Shown here: positions 16,851 through 23,847 of the stretch, one piece after another
Layout: each line of letters starts with the position of its first letter
How positions within the stretch are numbered: position 1 is the stretch's first letter
NCBI GenBank assembly: GCA_900547415.1
Contig: URGS01000011.1
Location: 1-61,074 of the forward strand
Length of the DNA stretch: 61,074 nt
Direction of reading: 5' to 3'
DNA from: an uncultured Phascolarctobacterium sp.
GTDB taxonomy: Bacteria; Bacillota; Negativicutes; Acidaminococcales; Acidaminococcaceae
Notes under the pieces: model-generated
Seen by the model: only the letters and a program-made list of their open reading frames with translations
The model's database searches: none
What the model was told of the DNA's origin: nothing
Made by a program: the position numbers and the translations under genes

Positions 16851-16880
16851 GCTCCTGCTTTTAGGCAGGAGCGGTTTTAT
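16851..16880 (+). terminator. Terminator of the symporter/HutP operon
   Basis: The stem GCTCCTGC / GCAGGAGC (16851-16858 with 16865-16872) is followed by GGTTTTATC. Confidence 0.8.
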
Positions 16881-16935
16881 CTGTATAGAATTAATTTTTT
16901 TAATATTTCTGAGAAAATTTTAAAAAGAGGTTTGT

Positions 16936-17601
16936 ATGAATATTATTGATGTTATCGGTCCTGTAATGATAGGTCCATCCAGTTCTCATACTGCAGGAGC
17001 AGTACGTTTAGGCTTATTGGCTGCCAGTATTGTCGGCGGCAAACCTGTGAAGGCTGAAATTCATTTGCACGGTTCCTTTGCTGAAACCTATAAGGGACAT
17101 GGTACTGATGTAGCTCTTTTAGCAGGTCTTATGGGCTGGCTTACTGATGATGAGCGTATTCCTAAGGCTAAGGAATATGCTGCGAAGGCAGGATTGGAAT
17201 ATAGCTTTCAGAAATGTGATTTAGGCCCTTTGGCTCACCCTAATACCGTATTATTCAGATTGACTGGCGCAGATGGCAGTGAATGTGAAATTATAGGCTC
17301 TTCAGTTGGCGGCGGTCAGGTCAAGGTCACGGAAATTGATGGTTATCCTGTAGAGCTGACCGGCAGATTGCCTGCCATTCTTACTGTCCACCATGATACT
17401 CATGGCATTATTGCCTTGGTTACCAGTGCTCTGGCCAATGTTGGCATTAATATTGCCACTATGCGTGTTTTCCGCAGCGATAAGGGTGGTTTGGCATCAA
17501 TGGTAATAGAGTGCGACCAAGATGTACCTGATCATATTATTAATTTAATTTCACTGATAAAGCCTATTGAATCTGTACGCTTTATTGCAAGTGTTTTGTG
17601 A
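16936..17601 (+). CDS. sdaAB: L-serine dehydratase, iron-sulfur type, beta subunit
   Basis: This 221-residue subunit opens with the hallmark IDVIGPVMIGPSSSHTAGAVRL of bacterial Fe-S serine dehydratases and ends in an ACT domain (about residues 148-221: THGIIALVTSALANVGINIATM). With the alpha subunit it converts L-serine to pyruvate and ammonia in the cytoplasm. AGAGG precedes the ATG. The alpha-subunit gene starts 8 bases after the stop. Serine fermentation is common in this type of anaerobe. Confidence 0.95.
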   Translation: MNIIDVIGPVMIGPSSSHTAGAVRLGLLAASIVGGKPVKAEIHLHGSFAETYKGHGTDVALLAGLMGWLTDDERIPKAKEYAAKAGLEYSFQKCDLGPLAHPNTVLFRLTGADGSECEIIGSSVGGGQVKVTEIDGYPVELTGRLPAILTVHHDTHGIIALVTSALANVGINIATMRVFRSDKGGLASMVIECDQDVPDHIINLISLIKPIESVRFIASVL

Positions 17602-17609
17602 GGATACCG

Positions 17610-18503
17610 ATGAAACAAGAAATGCTTTCTCTTAATAAATGGATTGCTGAGGCTGCGTCCAAGGGACAATCCATGGATGATTTTTTGCTGGACTATAATA
17701 CTGCTCAGCTGGAGTGTTCTCAGCAGGAGCTGCTTGAAAAAATGCAGGCTATGTTAGAGGTTATGGAACGCTCCGTAGAGGTTGGAATGAGCGGTGTACG
17801 CTCTAACAGCGGACTTACCGGCGGTGATGCTAAGCGTCTGGCAGGTGCAGTAGGAGCTGAAGGTTTTGCAGGCCTTTTAGGAGATAAGGCTCTTGATGCT
17901 GTTATTTATGCAACTGCTGTAGGTGAGTGCAACGCTGCCATGGGCAGAATCGTAGCTGCTCCTACGGCTGGTGCCAGCGGTGTGCTGCCAGGAGTATTCT
18001 TTTCCTTGAAGACGCATTATCAGCTTTCTGATGAATGCCTGCAGCGTGGTCTGGTTGTTGCTGGCGGTATCGGTCTCGTTATTGCCGACCGTGCCTCCTT
18101 GTCAGGTGCTATGGGAGGCTGTCAGGCCGAATGCGGCAGTCCTGCGGCAATGGCTGCTGGTGCAGCTGTAGCCATGCTGGGCGGTTCTCCTGCTCAAGTA
18201 GGTACTGCAGTATCAATTGTGTTCAAAAACGTTCTAGGCCTTGTTTGTGACCCTGTAGCAGGCCTTGTTGAAGTGCCCTGTATCAAACGCAACGGCTCCT
18301 GTGCATTGCAGGCTTTGCTAGCTGCGGAGCTGGCTTTAGCTGGTATTGGCAGTTTTGTTCCTGCAGATGAGGCTATTGACGCTATGAAGAGTGTTGGCGA
18401 CAGTATGTGCTGCTCCTTGAAGGAAACTGCAGGCGGTGGTATTGCTGTTTCTCCCACAGCTTTGGCATGGGCAAAAAATTATTTCCGCAAGGAAGATAAG
18501 TAA
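17610..18503 (+). CDS. sdaAA: L-serine dehydratase, iron-sulfur type, alpha subunit
   Basis: This 297-residue catalytic subunit holds the oxygen-labile [4Fe-4S] cluster. The conserved Cys-containing segments are visible (GGCQAECGSP, CDPVAGLVEVPC), along with the SNSGLTGGD and PTAGASGVLPG motifs. The reaction goes through 2-aminoacrylate, which also explains ridA just downstream. I chose the ATG at 17610, preceded by GAGG that overlaps the beta-subunit stop; a GTG at 17598 would overlap that gene and lacks a better site. Confidence 0.95.
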   Translation: MKQEMLSLNKWIAEAASKGQSMDDFLLDYNTAQLECSQQELLEKMQAMLEVMERSVEVGMSGVRSNSGLTGGDAKRLAGAVGAEGFAGLLGDKALDAVIYATAVGECNAAMGRIVAAPTAGASGVLPGVFFSLKTHYQLSDECLQRGLVVAGGIGLVIADRASLSGAMGGCQAECGSPAAMAAGAAVAMLGGSPAQVGTAVSIVFKNVLGLVCDPVAGLVEVPCIKRNGSCALQALLAAELALAGIGSFVPADEAIDAMKSVGDSMCCSLKETAGGGIAVSPTALAWAKNYFRKEDK

Positions 18504-18604
18504 TTGATGTCGAATTAAGCAGTAGGTTAATTTAAGCCTATGAAAAAATTAAATATCAGGAAGCTCTCATAAGTCCTGAAATATATTTATAAGGAGTGTT
18601 AATT

Positions 18605-18979
18605 ATGCAAGCAATTTCCACTAACAATGCACCTCAAGCTTTAGGTCCCTATTCCCAAGCAGTTCTGGCTGGTGCCAATCTGTATCTGTCCGGTCAAATC
18701 GCTATTAATCCCGAAACCGGTGCTATGGTACAGGACTCTATTGAGGCAGAAACCGAGCAAATCATGAACAATATTGAGGCTATTCTCCTCGAAGCTCGTT
18801 ACAATTTCAATTACGTTGTAAAAACTACTATTTTTGCTACTGACATTGCATATTTTGACGCAATCAACAAGGTTTATGGCAAGTATTTCAAAATGACTCC
18901 GCCGGCACGCTCCTTTGTACAAGTTGCAGCTCTGCCGAAGGGAGCTCGTGTAGAAATCGAGGTTCTGGCTATTAAATAA
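18605..18979 (+). CDS. ridA: RidA family 2-iminobutanoate/2-iminopropanoate deaminase
   Basis: This 124-residue cytoplasmic protein is a standard RidA/YjgF enzyme. It has GPYSQAV near the N-terminus, the substrate-carboxylate Arg102 in PPARSFVQVAALPKGARVEIE, and normal family length. It hydrolyses reactive enamine/imine products such as 2-aminoacrylate, the intermediate of the serine dehydratase encoded just upstream. AAGGAG precedes the ATG at 18605. A 100-base gap without a clear terminator separates it from sdaAA, so read-through is possible. Confidence 0.95.
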   Translation: MQAISTNNAPQALGPYSQAVLAGANLYLSGQIAINPETGAMVQDSIEAETEQIMNNIEAILLEARYNFNYVVKTTIFATDIAYFDAINKVYGKYFKMTPPARSFVQVAALPKGARVEIEVLAIK

Positions 18980-19010
18980 TTAAGGCTGCTTGTGTAAGCT
19001 GACAGCGTAT

Positions 19011-19050
19011 AAAAACTCCGAGAATTTTTTGGATTTTCGGAGTTTTTTTA
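19011..19050 (+). terminator. Terminator of ridA
   Basis: The stem AAAAACTCCGA / TCGGAGTTTTT (19011-19021 with 19037-19047) ends in a T-run. Confidence 0.85.
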
Positions 19051-19141
19051 TATTTTATGGGACTGGGATGCTTCTGCTAGACCTAAATTCCCTTGCATTA
19101 TAGCTGTTAACAAAAAAATTTAAAAATTTTTCGAAAAAGAC

Positions 19142-19170
19142 TTGACGATATGAGTGCCATATTGTATAAT
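19142..19170 (+). promoter_or_regulatory. Promoter of the tRNA His-Gln-Lys operon
   Basis: TTGACG (19142-19147) and TATAAT (19165-19170) with an exact 17-base spacer form a near-consensus promoter about 32 bases before the first tRNA. Confidence 0.88.
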
Positions 19171-19209
19171 AACATTCGTCGCCAAGCTATTAAGTTTGGA
19201 AACAATTTG

Positions 19210-19285
19210 GTGGCTGTGGTGAAGCGGTTAACACGGCGGATTGTGGCTCCGTTACGCGAGGGTTCGAATCCCTCCAGTCACCCCA
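19210..19285 (+). tRNA. tRNA-His (GTG)
   Basis: A full cloverleaf is visible: acceptor GTGGCTG / CAGTCAC, T-arm GGTTCGAATCC and anticodon GTG. CCA is encoded. A G at 19209 can pair with discriminator C73, the extra -1 G typical of tRNA-His. Confidence 0.95.
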
Positions 19286-19305
19286 CCTGTTAATTTATTT
19301 CTTAT

Positions 19306-19381
19306 TGGGGCGTAGCCAAGTCGGTAAGGCACGGGACTTTGACTCCCGCATGCGTTGGTTCGAGTCCAGCCGCCCCAGCCA
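19306..19381 (+). tRNA. tRNA-Gln (TTG)
   Basis: Acceptor TGGGGCG pairs with CGCCCCA, anticodon TTG sits in the loop GACTTTGACTC, the T-arm is GGTTCGAGTCC, and CCA is encoded. It starts 20 bases after tRNA-His in the same transcript. Confidence 0.95.
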
Positions 19382-19384
19382 AGT

Positions 19385-19460
19385 GATCCACTAGCTCAGT
19401 CGGTAGAGCACCTGACTTTTAATCAGGGTGTCCCGCGTTCGAGTCGCGGGTGGATCACCA
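19385..19460 (+). tRNA. tRNA-Lys (TTT)
   Basis: Acceptor GATCCAC pairs with GTGGATC, anticodon TTT sits in CTGACTTTTAATCAG, and discriminator A plus CCA are encoded. It is third in the tRNA operon. Confidence 0.95.
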
Positions 19461-19469
19461 ATCGCAATC

Positions 19470-19507
19470 AACCGTCCGTATTTATACGGACGGTTTTCTT
19501 TTTTTTG
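19470..19507 (+). terminator. Terminator of the tRNA operon
   Basis: The perfect 11-bp stem AACCGTCCGTA / TACGGACGGTT (19470-19480 with 19485-19495) is followed by a long T-run. Confidence 0.92.
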
Positions 19508-19662
19508 CAGCGAATGCTTGTGGGGGGATAGTAAGCAGTGTAAATTATGTATAAGGTTGCTGCGGTAAGACTGTGCCAAATACATTTTGTATTTTAATTA
19601 TTTATATAATAAGGATAGAAATAAAGGCACATGTTTACTGCTGATGTTCTCCAAGGTAAATT

Positions 19663-19691
19663 TTTAAATTTTGTAAGATGTATGATATAAT
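19663..19691 (+). promoter_or_regulatory. Probable promoter of the acidic secreted protein
   Basis: TATAAT at 19686-19691 is preceded by TGA (extended -10), with a weak TTTAAA -35 at 17-base spacing. The start codon is 41 bases beyond the -10. The preceding stretch (19508-19662) holds no gene I can see. Confidence 0.55.
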
Positions 19692-19731
19692 CATTTTAAG
19701 AAATCTGCACGTAAAAAAGGGGGTTAATGCT

Positions 19732-20049
19732 GTGAATAAACTTTTAAGTGTGTCGTTAGGTGTGCTTCTTATGCAGTTTGTTATGTGTACTGATGTTATG
19801 CCTAGGGCAGATGCTGCAGTTATACATTATGACAGCGTAGCTGAGGAAATTTTGGAAGACATAGTAGAAGACGACATTGATGATGTTGTAGAGGATGTCA
19901 TTGAGGACGTAGTGGATGATATATCTGACGATGACGATGATGACCGCTATGAACGTCGCCGCTATCGCAGACATCATGATGACGACGATTGGTGTGACGA
20001 TGATCGTTATGAACGTCGTCATCACAGAAGACATTGCGATGATGATTAA
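19732..20049 (+). CDS. Secreted Asp/His/Arg-rich low-complexity protein
   Basis: This 105-residue protein starts at GTG behind AAGGGGG. A signal peptide (about residues 1-28, ending ADAA) is followed by an acidic stretch of Glu/Asp-Asp-Ile/Val repeats (residues 40-65). Then come two imperfect copies of a unit of type Asp-run, RYERR, Arg/His, Asp-run (about residues 66-105), including one Trp-Cys and one His-Cys. Such alternating acidic and His/Arg blocks suggest metal or polyanion binding outside the membrane. I know no family for it. It lies between tRNA genes with two other exported proteins nearby. Confidence 0.7.
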   Translation: MNKLLSVSLGVLLMQFVMCTDVMPRADAAVIHYDSVAEEILEDIVEDDIDDVVEDVIEDVVDDISDDDDDDRYERRRYRRHHDDDDWCDDDRYERRHHRRHCDDD

Positions 20050-20101
20050 TTTGGTACTGTAAATTAGTCAGATGAATTGTGAAAGCTTTTGAGGTAATGG
20101 A

Positions 20102-20683
20102 ATGAAAAAATTCTTGGCTTTAGTTATGATATTATGTTCTCTGTGCTCCTTTGCGTTTGCTAATGAGCAGCATGCAAAAAGCAGTTTTGAAAAGATGGCT
20201 GCAACAATAATACAGGACTTGAATAACAGTTATAATAGGGGGGATTATGCTGTAGTATATTTCGATGATGTTTATTTTGCGGATGGCACTAGCGGCGGCT
20301 GGCTGAAAATGGGCTATAATAGTCTTAGGTCAGGGTATGCGGTATATCCTAATCAAAATGCAGCAGCTCCTTATATAGGTGTCATAGAGGTAGCTAATAG
20401 AACTATTTATTATTGCTCTCCTGAAAATACATATGGTGAGTTTAAGACTAAGGAAGAAGCAGAGCGTGCAATGAATATTGCGGAGGAAGGTCATCCTAAT
20501 CATTATCGCTATTTGTACTTGTATAAAAATGGGCAATGGGAGTTTGCTTCTGAGCAGATGCTTGACTATAATGAACAGGGCGTTGAAGAATGGATGAATG
20601 TTGACGAAGGCTGGAACATTTATAAACGAATGCTTATTCAAAATCGTTGGGAAGGCTTTGATGGCACTGTAGAACTTTATTAA
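20102..20683 (+). CDS. Exported protein of unknown function
   Basis: This 193-residue protein has a clear signal peptide (residues 1-20, ending SFAFA) after a GAGGT ribosome site. The mature part is rich in Tyr, Trp and Asn, with a single Cys (IYYCSPENTY), and looks like a small globular extracytoplasmic domain. I do not recognise a family. The start lies 52 bases after the acidic protein gene, so the two may be co-transcribed. No terminator follows clearly. Confidence 0.72.
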   Translation: MKKFLALVMILCSLCSFAFANEQHAKSSFEKMAATIIQDLNNSYNRGDYAVVYFDDVYFADGTSGGWLKMGYNSLRSGYAVYPNQNAAAPYIGVIEVANRTIYYCSPENTYGEFKTKEEAERAMNIAEEGHPNHYRYLYLYKNGQWEFASEQMLDYNEQGVEEWMNVDEGWNIYKRMLIQNRWEGFDGTVELY

Positions 20684-20746
20684 TGACAGATGCTTTTTGG
20701 GTTTTGGAATCTTGCTGTTAAAGTATAAAATATTTCTCAACCTAGC

Positions 20747-20809
20747 TTGACACGTATTGTACTATGAGTTATTATACATATCAGACGCACTATACTTTAT
20801 ATAGTGCGT
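20747..20809 (+). promoter_or_regulatory. Strong promoter with a perfect hairpin at the transcript start
   Basis: TTGACA (20747-20752) and TATTAT (20770-20775) have a 17-base spacer. At the expected start point a perfect 10-bp stem ACGCACTATA / TATAGTGCGT (20785-20794 with 20800-20809) follows, without a T-run. It most likely drives tRNA-Leu 90 bases downstream. Confidence 0.7.
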
Positions 20810-20897
20810 AGTAATATCTCTAAAATTTTATATTGATTTTATTGCGATAATGCTTAAAAACTTCTTGTTTTATGGGCTTTGTCTGTAATGAATATAT

Positions 20898-20982
20898 GCG
20901 AGTGTGGCGGAACTGGCAGACGCACTAGACTTAGGATCTAGCGCCTTTCGGCGTGCAGGTTCGATTCCTGTCACTCGCACCA
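20898..20982 (+). tRNA. tRNA-Leu (TAG)
   Basis: This class II tRNA has an acceptor GCGAGTG / CACTCGC, anticodon TAG in GACTTAGGATC, a variable arm (GCGCCTTTCGGCGT), T-arm GGTTCGATTCC and encoded CCA. Confidence 0.96.
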
Positions 20983-20990
20983 GTAATTTT

Positions 20991-21019
20991 GCACTATGGC
21001 TTCGGTCATAGTGCTTTTT
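20991..21019 (+). terminator. Terminator of tRNA-Leu
   Basis: The stem GCACTATG / CATAGTGC (20991-20998 with 21007-21014) is followed by TTTTTG. I see nothing further up to the gene at 21231. Confidence 0.88.
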
Positions 21020-21230
21020 GTTTGCCGGAAAAATTTAGAAATTATGGCTTTGAGATTGGGATAATTTGGGCGTCAGGTGATTTTGCGGAATTTTTTAGAA
21101 ACTGCTTAAATTAATTCATTTAAATGTTACATCTGTGCCTTTCTTTTGTAGCATGTAAAGAGTACAATTAACACAGTAGTATAAGAATTTTATATGTGGT
21201 TTTTATTATAAATAATTTAGGAGGTGTCTT

Positions 21231-21878
21231 ATGAAAAAGGCATTGGCAATCACTGGTGCATTGTTGGCTATGAGCAGTGTCGCAATGGCTAAAACTGTAG
21301 ATTTAGCTGAAAATTACAATGGTGTTACACTGAGTGTTCCGGCTGTAGAGCTGGAGAACAAAACTGCGGAAAAGAAAATTAATAAGGCTATCTACGAAAA
21401 AATCGAGGATGCTAAGGAGTTTGTGGAAAAGCATAAGGATATGAAAATGGAGCTTGGTTCATCCTATGAAATTATTCGCGATGATGATAAATATCTGACC
21501 GTATACCTGAATTGCTCCTTCTATCCTGACAAAGCAGCTCATCCGTCCCATATGTCCTATGGTATGGTTTTTGACAAGGAGACAGGTAAACAGCTTCCAT
21601 TAAGCTATTTTGTACAGCTTCCGTCTTTGAACAGAATGAAGCAGTTTGTAAAATATGGCTACTTTGAGCTTGAGGCTGAAGATGGAAGCAAGCTGCCCTA
21701 TAATGACGAATCCTTTGGCTTGGAATACATCAGCGACCAATACATTTTAGATGACAAGGACAATATCAGATTGCTCTACCAACGCTACGATTTAGGCCCC
21801 TATGCTTCAGGAAATACCTATGTTGCTATTGATAAGTTTTATATTGACAGACATGGCAAGGTATTACCTAAGGGCTGA
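21231..21878 (+). CDS. Exported DUF3298/PdaC-like domain protein
   Basis: This 215-residue protein has a signal peptide (residues 1-20, ending VAMA). A domain resembling the DUF4163 plus DUF3298 pair follows, as in RsiV and PdaC: an early segment on folding back a small strand pair, and a C-terminal YDLGPYASGNTYVAIDK, the DUF3298 signature. In Bacillus such domains bind lysozyme or sit beside peptidoglycan enzymes. Here it is free-standing, with no sigma factor next to it, so its role is open. A perfect AGGAGG site precedes the ATG. Confidence 0.75.
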   Translation: MKKALAITGALLAMSSVAMAKTVDLAENYNGVTLSVPAVELENKTAEKKINKAIYEKIEDAKEFVEKHKDMKMELGSSYEIIRDDDKYLTVYLNCSFYPDKAAHPSHMSYGMVFDKETGKQLPLSYFVQLPSLNRMKQFVKYGYFELEAEDGSKLPYNDESFGLEYISDQYILDDKDNIRLLYQRYDLGPYASGNTYVAIDKFYIDRHGKVLPKG

Positions 21879-22290
21879 TAGGCTAAGAGTGGGTCTTAGT
21901 GGACAAGCATAATTCCCCTATGAATTTTACGTTTATTACTTGATGAATTTAGTATAAAATGTTACAATAAAAATACATGAATGCTGACTGCTTTCATGCA
22001 AATATTAGCCCACTATTACAAATAGTTAAGCCCATACGGACAGGCGGGGCTGCTGCCGGCGTGGTATACCACATTATTGATTGAGTTGAAAGCTCAAATT
22101 TTATAAGTTGATTAGCCATTAATCAGATAGTATCACTTGTGAAACGATCAATAAGAGTAGTAAAAGTAATATTTGCTATATAGACTCTGAAAGTAGTTTT
22201 CGTAGAAAAATGCTTGCACTATAGTTCGGAAAGCATATTTTAGACAGGTGATATATTTTCACCTGTCTTTATTTATTTTAGGAGAGAATT
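21879..22290 (+). other. Long leader/intergenic region before speA, probably structured RNA
   Basis: I find no gene in these 412 bases. Structure is dense: ACTATT/AATAGT hairpin (about 22010-22025), AGCCC/GGGCT arms around a GC-rich segment near 22030-22055, a self-complementary GTGGTATACCAC, and ATGCTT/AAGCAT arms near 22210-22235 followed by ATTTT. A perfect terminator lies directly before the speA ribosome site. This is the layout of a regulated leader or a small RNA gene, but it matches no riboswitch I know. Confidence 0.5.
22242..22279 (+). terminator. Terminator directly in front of speA
   Basis: The perfect 10-bp stem AGACAGGTGA / TCACCTGTCT (22242-22251 with 22259-22268) is followed by TTATTTATTTT. 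It ends 2 bases before the GGAGAG ribosome site of speA, so the polyamine operon can only be expressed by read-through or from a hidden promoter. Confidence 0.85.
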
Positions 22291-23739
22291 ATGGGAGAAC
22301 TTTCACAGAAATCTGCACCTATTTACGAAGCTTTAGAAAAATTTCGTAAAAAACGTGTAGTACCATTCGACGTACCTGGTCATAAACGTGGCCGTGGAAA
22401 TCCGGAATTAAGAGAGCTTTTGGGAGAAAAATGTGTAAATTTGGACGTTAATTCCATGAAGCCCTTGGATAATCTTTGCCACCCTGTATCTGTAATCAGG
22501 GATGCAGAGGCTTTAGCTGCAGAAGCCTTTGGTGCAGCACACGCGTTCTTTATGGTTGGCGGCACAACCTCTTCTGTACAGAGTATGGTGCTTGCTTCCT
22601 GCAAGGCTGGCGATAAAATTATTCTGCCTCGCAATGTTCATAAGAGTGTAATTAATGCTCTTGTTTTAAACGGTGCTATTCCTGTATATATTAATCCTCA
22701 GGTAGACAGCAGACTTGGTATTTCCTTAGGTATGGAAATCAGCGAGGTTGAAAAGGCTATTAAGTCCAATCCTGACGCTACCTGTATTCTTGTTAATAAT
22801 CCCACCTATTATGGTATTTGCTCTGACCTGCGCTCCATAGTAAAGCTGGCTCATGACCATAATATGCTCTGTTTAGTTGATGAGGCTCATGGTACTCATT
22901 TCTATTTCGGCGATAATATGCCTATAAATGCCATGAAGGCTGGCGCTGATATGGCGTCTGTTTCCATGCATAAATCCGGAGGCAGCCTTACCCAAAGCTC
23001 CTTGTTGCTTACGGGTCCCAATGTAAACTGGGAATATGTGAGTCAGATTATAAATCTCACCCAGACTACCAGTGCTTCCTATTTGCTGCTGTCCAGTCTG
23101 GATATTTCCCGTCGTAATCTGGTGCAGCGCGGAGCATCGTCCTTTGCCAAGGTTCGTGAGATGGCTGAATATGCCAGAGAAGAAATTAATTCTATTGGCG
23201 GTTTTTACGCTTATGGCAGCGAGCTGATTAATGGCAAGAGCGTTTACGATTTTGACGTGACCAAGCTTTCTGTTTATACACGCGATATTGGTTTAGCAGG
23301 CATTGAGGTGTATGACCTGCTTCGCGATGAGTATGATATTCAGATTGAATTTGGTGATATTGCCAATATTTTGGCTTATATTTCTATTGGCGACAGAATT
23401 CAGGACATTGAGCGTCTTGTTGGTGCTTTAGCGGATATTAAACGTCTTTATTCCCGCGATACTTCTAAAATGCTCAATACTGAGTATATTGCTCCTAAGG
23501 TTGTTGTATCTCCTCAGGAAGCCTTCTACGCCAAGGACGAATCCCTGCCTATTAGAGAAACTGCAGGACGTATCTGCAGTGAGTTTGTAATGTGTTATCC
23601 TCCCGGTATTCCTATTTTGGCTCCCGGTGAGGTAATTACCAAGGAAATTATCGAATATATTGTTTATGCCAAGGAGAAGGGCTGTTCTATGCAGGGCCCC
23701 GAAGATCCTGAGGTAAACAATATTAACGTTTTAGTATAA
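22291..23739 (+). CDS. speA: Arginine decarboxylase (fold-I Orn/Lys/Arg decarboxylase family)
   Basis: This 482-residue PLP enzyme is of the Bacillus SpeA type. The PLP Lys is Lys228 in SMHKSGGSLTQ, and the cofactor-binding Asp197 lies in VDEAHGTHFYFG. The N-terminus FDVPGHKRG and C-terminal YPPGIPILAPGE are family hallmarks. Family members act on arginine, lysine or ornithine; the agmatine deiminase and carbamoylputrescine amidase in the same operon argue for arginine to agmatine. AGGAG precedes the ATG, right after a terminator. First gene of the polyamine operon. Confidence 0.92.
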   Translation: MGELSQKSAPIYEALEKFRKKRVVPFDVPGHKRGRGNPELRELLGEKCVNLDVNSMKPLDNLCHPVSVIRDAEALAAEAFGAAHAFFMVGGTTSSVQSMVLASCKAGDKIILPRNVHKSVINALVLNGAIPVYINPQVDSRLGISLGMEISEVEKAIKSNPDATCILVNNPTYYGICSDLRSIVKLAHDHNMLCLVDEAHGTHFYFGDNMPINAMKAGADMASVSMHKSGGSLTQSSLLLTGPNVNWEYVSQIINLTQTTSASYLLLSSLDISRRNLVQRGASSFAKVREMAEYAREEINSIGGFYAYGSELINGKSVYDFDVTKLSVYTRDIGLAGIEVYDLLRDEYDIQIEFGDIANILAYISIGDRIQDIERLVGALADIKRLYSRDTSKMLNTEYIAPKVVVSPQEAFYAKDESLPIRETAGRICSEFVMCYPPGIPILAPGEVITKEIIEYIVYAKEKGCSMQGPEDPEVNNINVLV

Positions 23740-23747
23740 GACCTTTT

Positions 23748-23818
23748 CAGGGTAATGTTGCAGGCCTGGTGAGCTTTTTGACAAGACTCATTTCCGGCAC
23801 TCTGCCGGAGCAACCCTG
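23748..23818 (+). other. Possible three-way-junction RNA between speA and speE
   Basis: The 108-base gap can fold into an outer stem CAGGG+TTGC / GCAA+CCCTG (23748-23761 with 23810-23818, 5-nt bulge). This encloses two hairpins, TGAG/CTCA (23770-23773 with 23787-23790) and CCGGC/GCCGG (23794-23798 with 23804-23808). There is no T-run, so it is not a terminator. It may control speE translation or RNA processing. Drawn by eye only. Confidence 0.4.
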
Positions 23819-23847
23819 TGGAATCTGAAAAATGGAGTGTGATAGCC

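Noticed and set aside
19391..19585. Minus-strand frame across the tRNA cluster
   Set aside because: It runs through tRNA-Lys and its terminator, a well-known false protein type from tRNA regions.
21960..22235. 6S RNA or a known riboswitch in the speA leader
   Set aside because: I could not form the long closed stem with central bubble of 6S RNA, nor match lysine, SAM, glycine, T-box or preQ1 cores; left as unknown.
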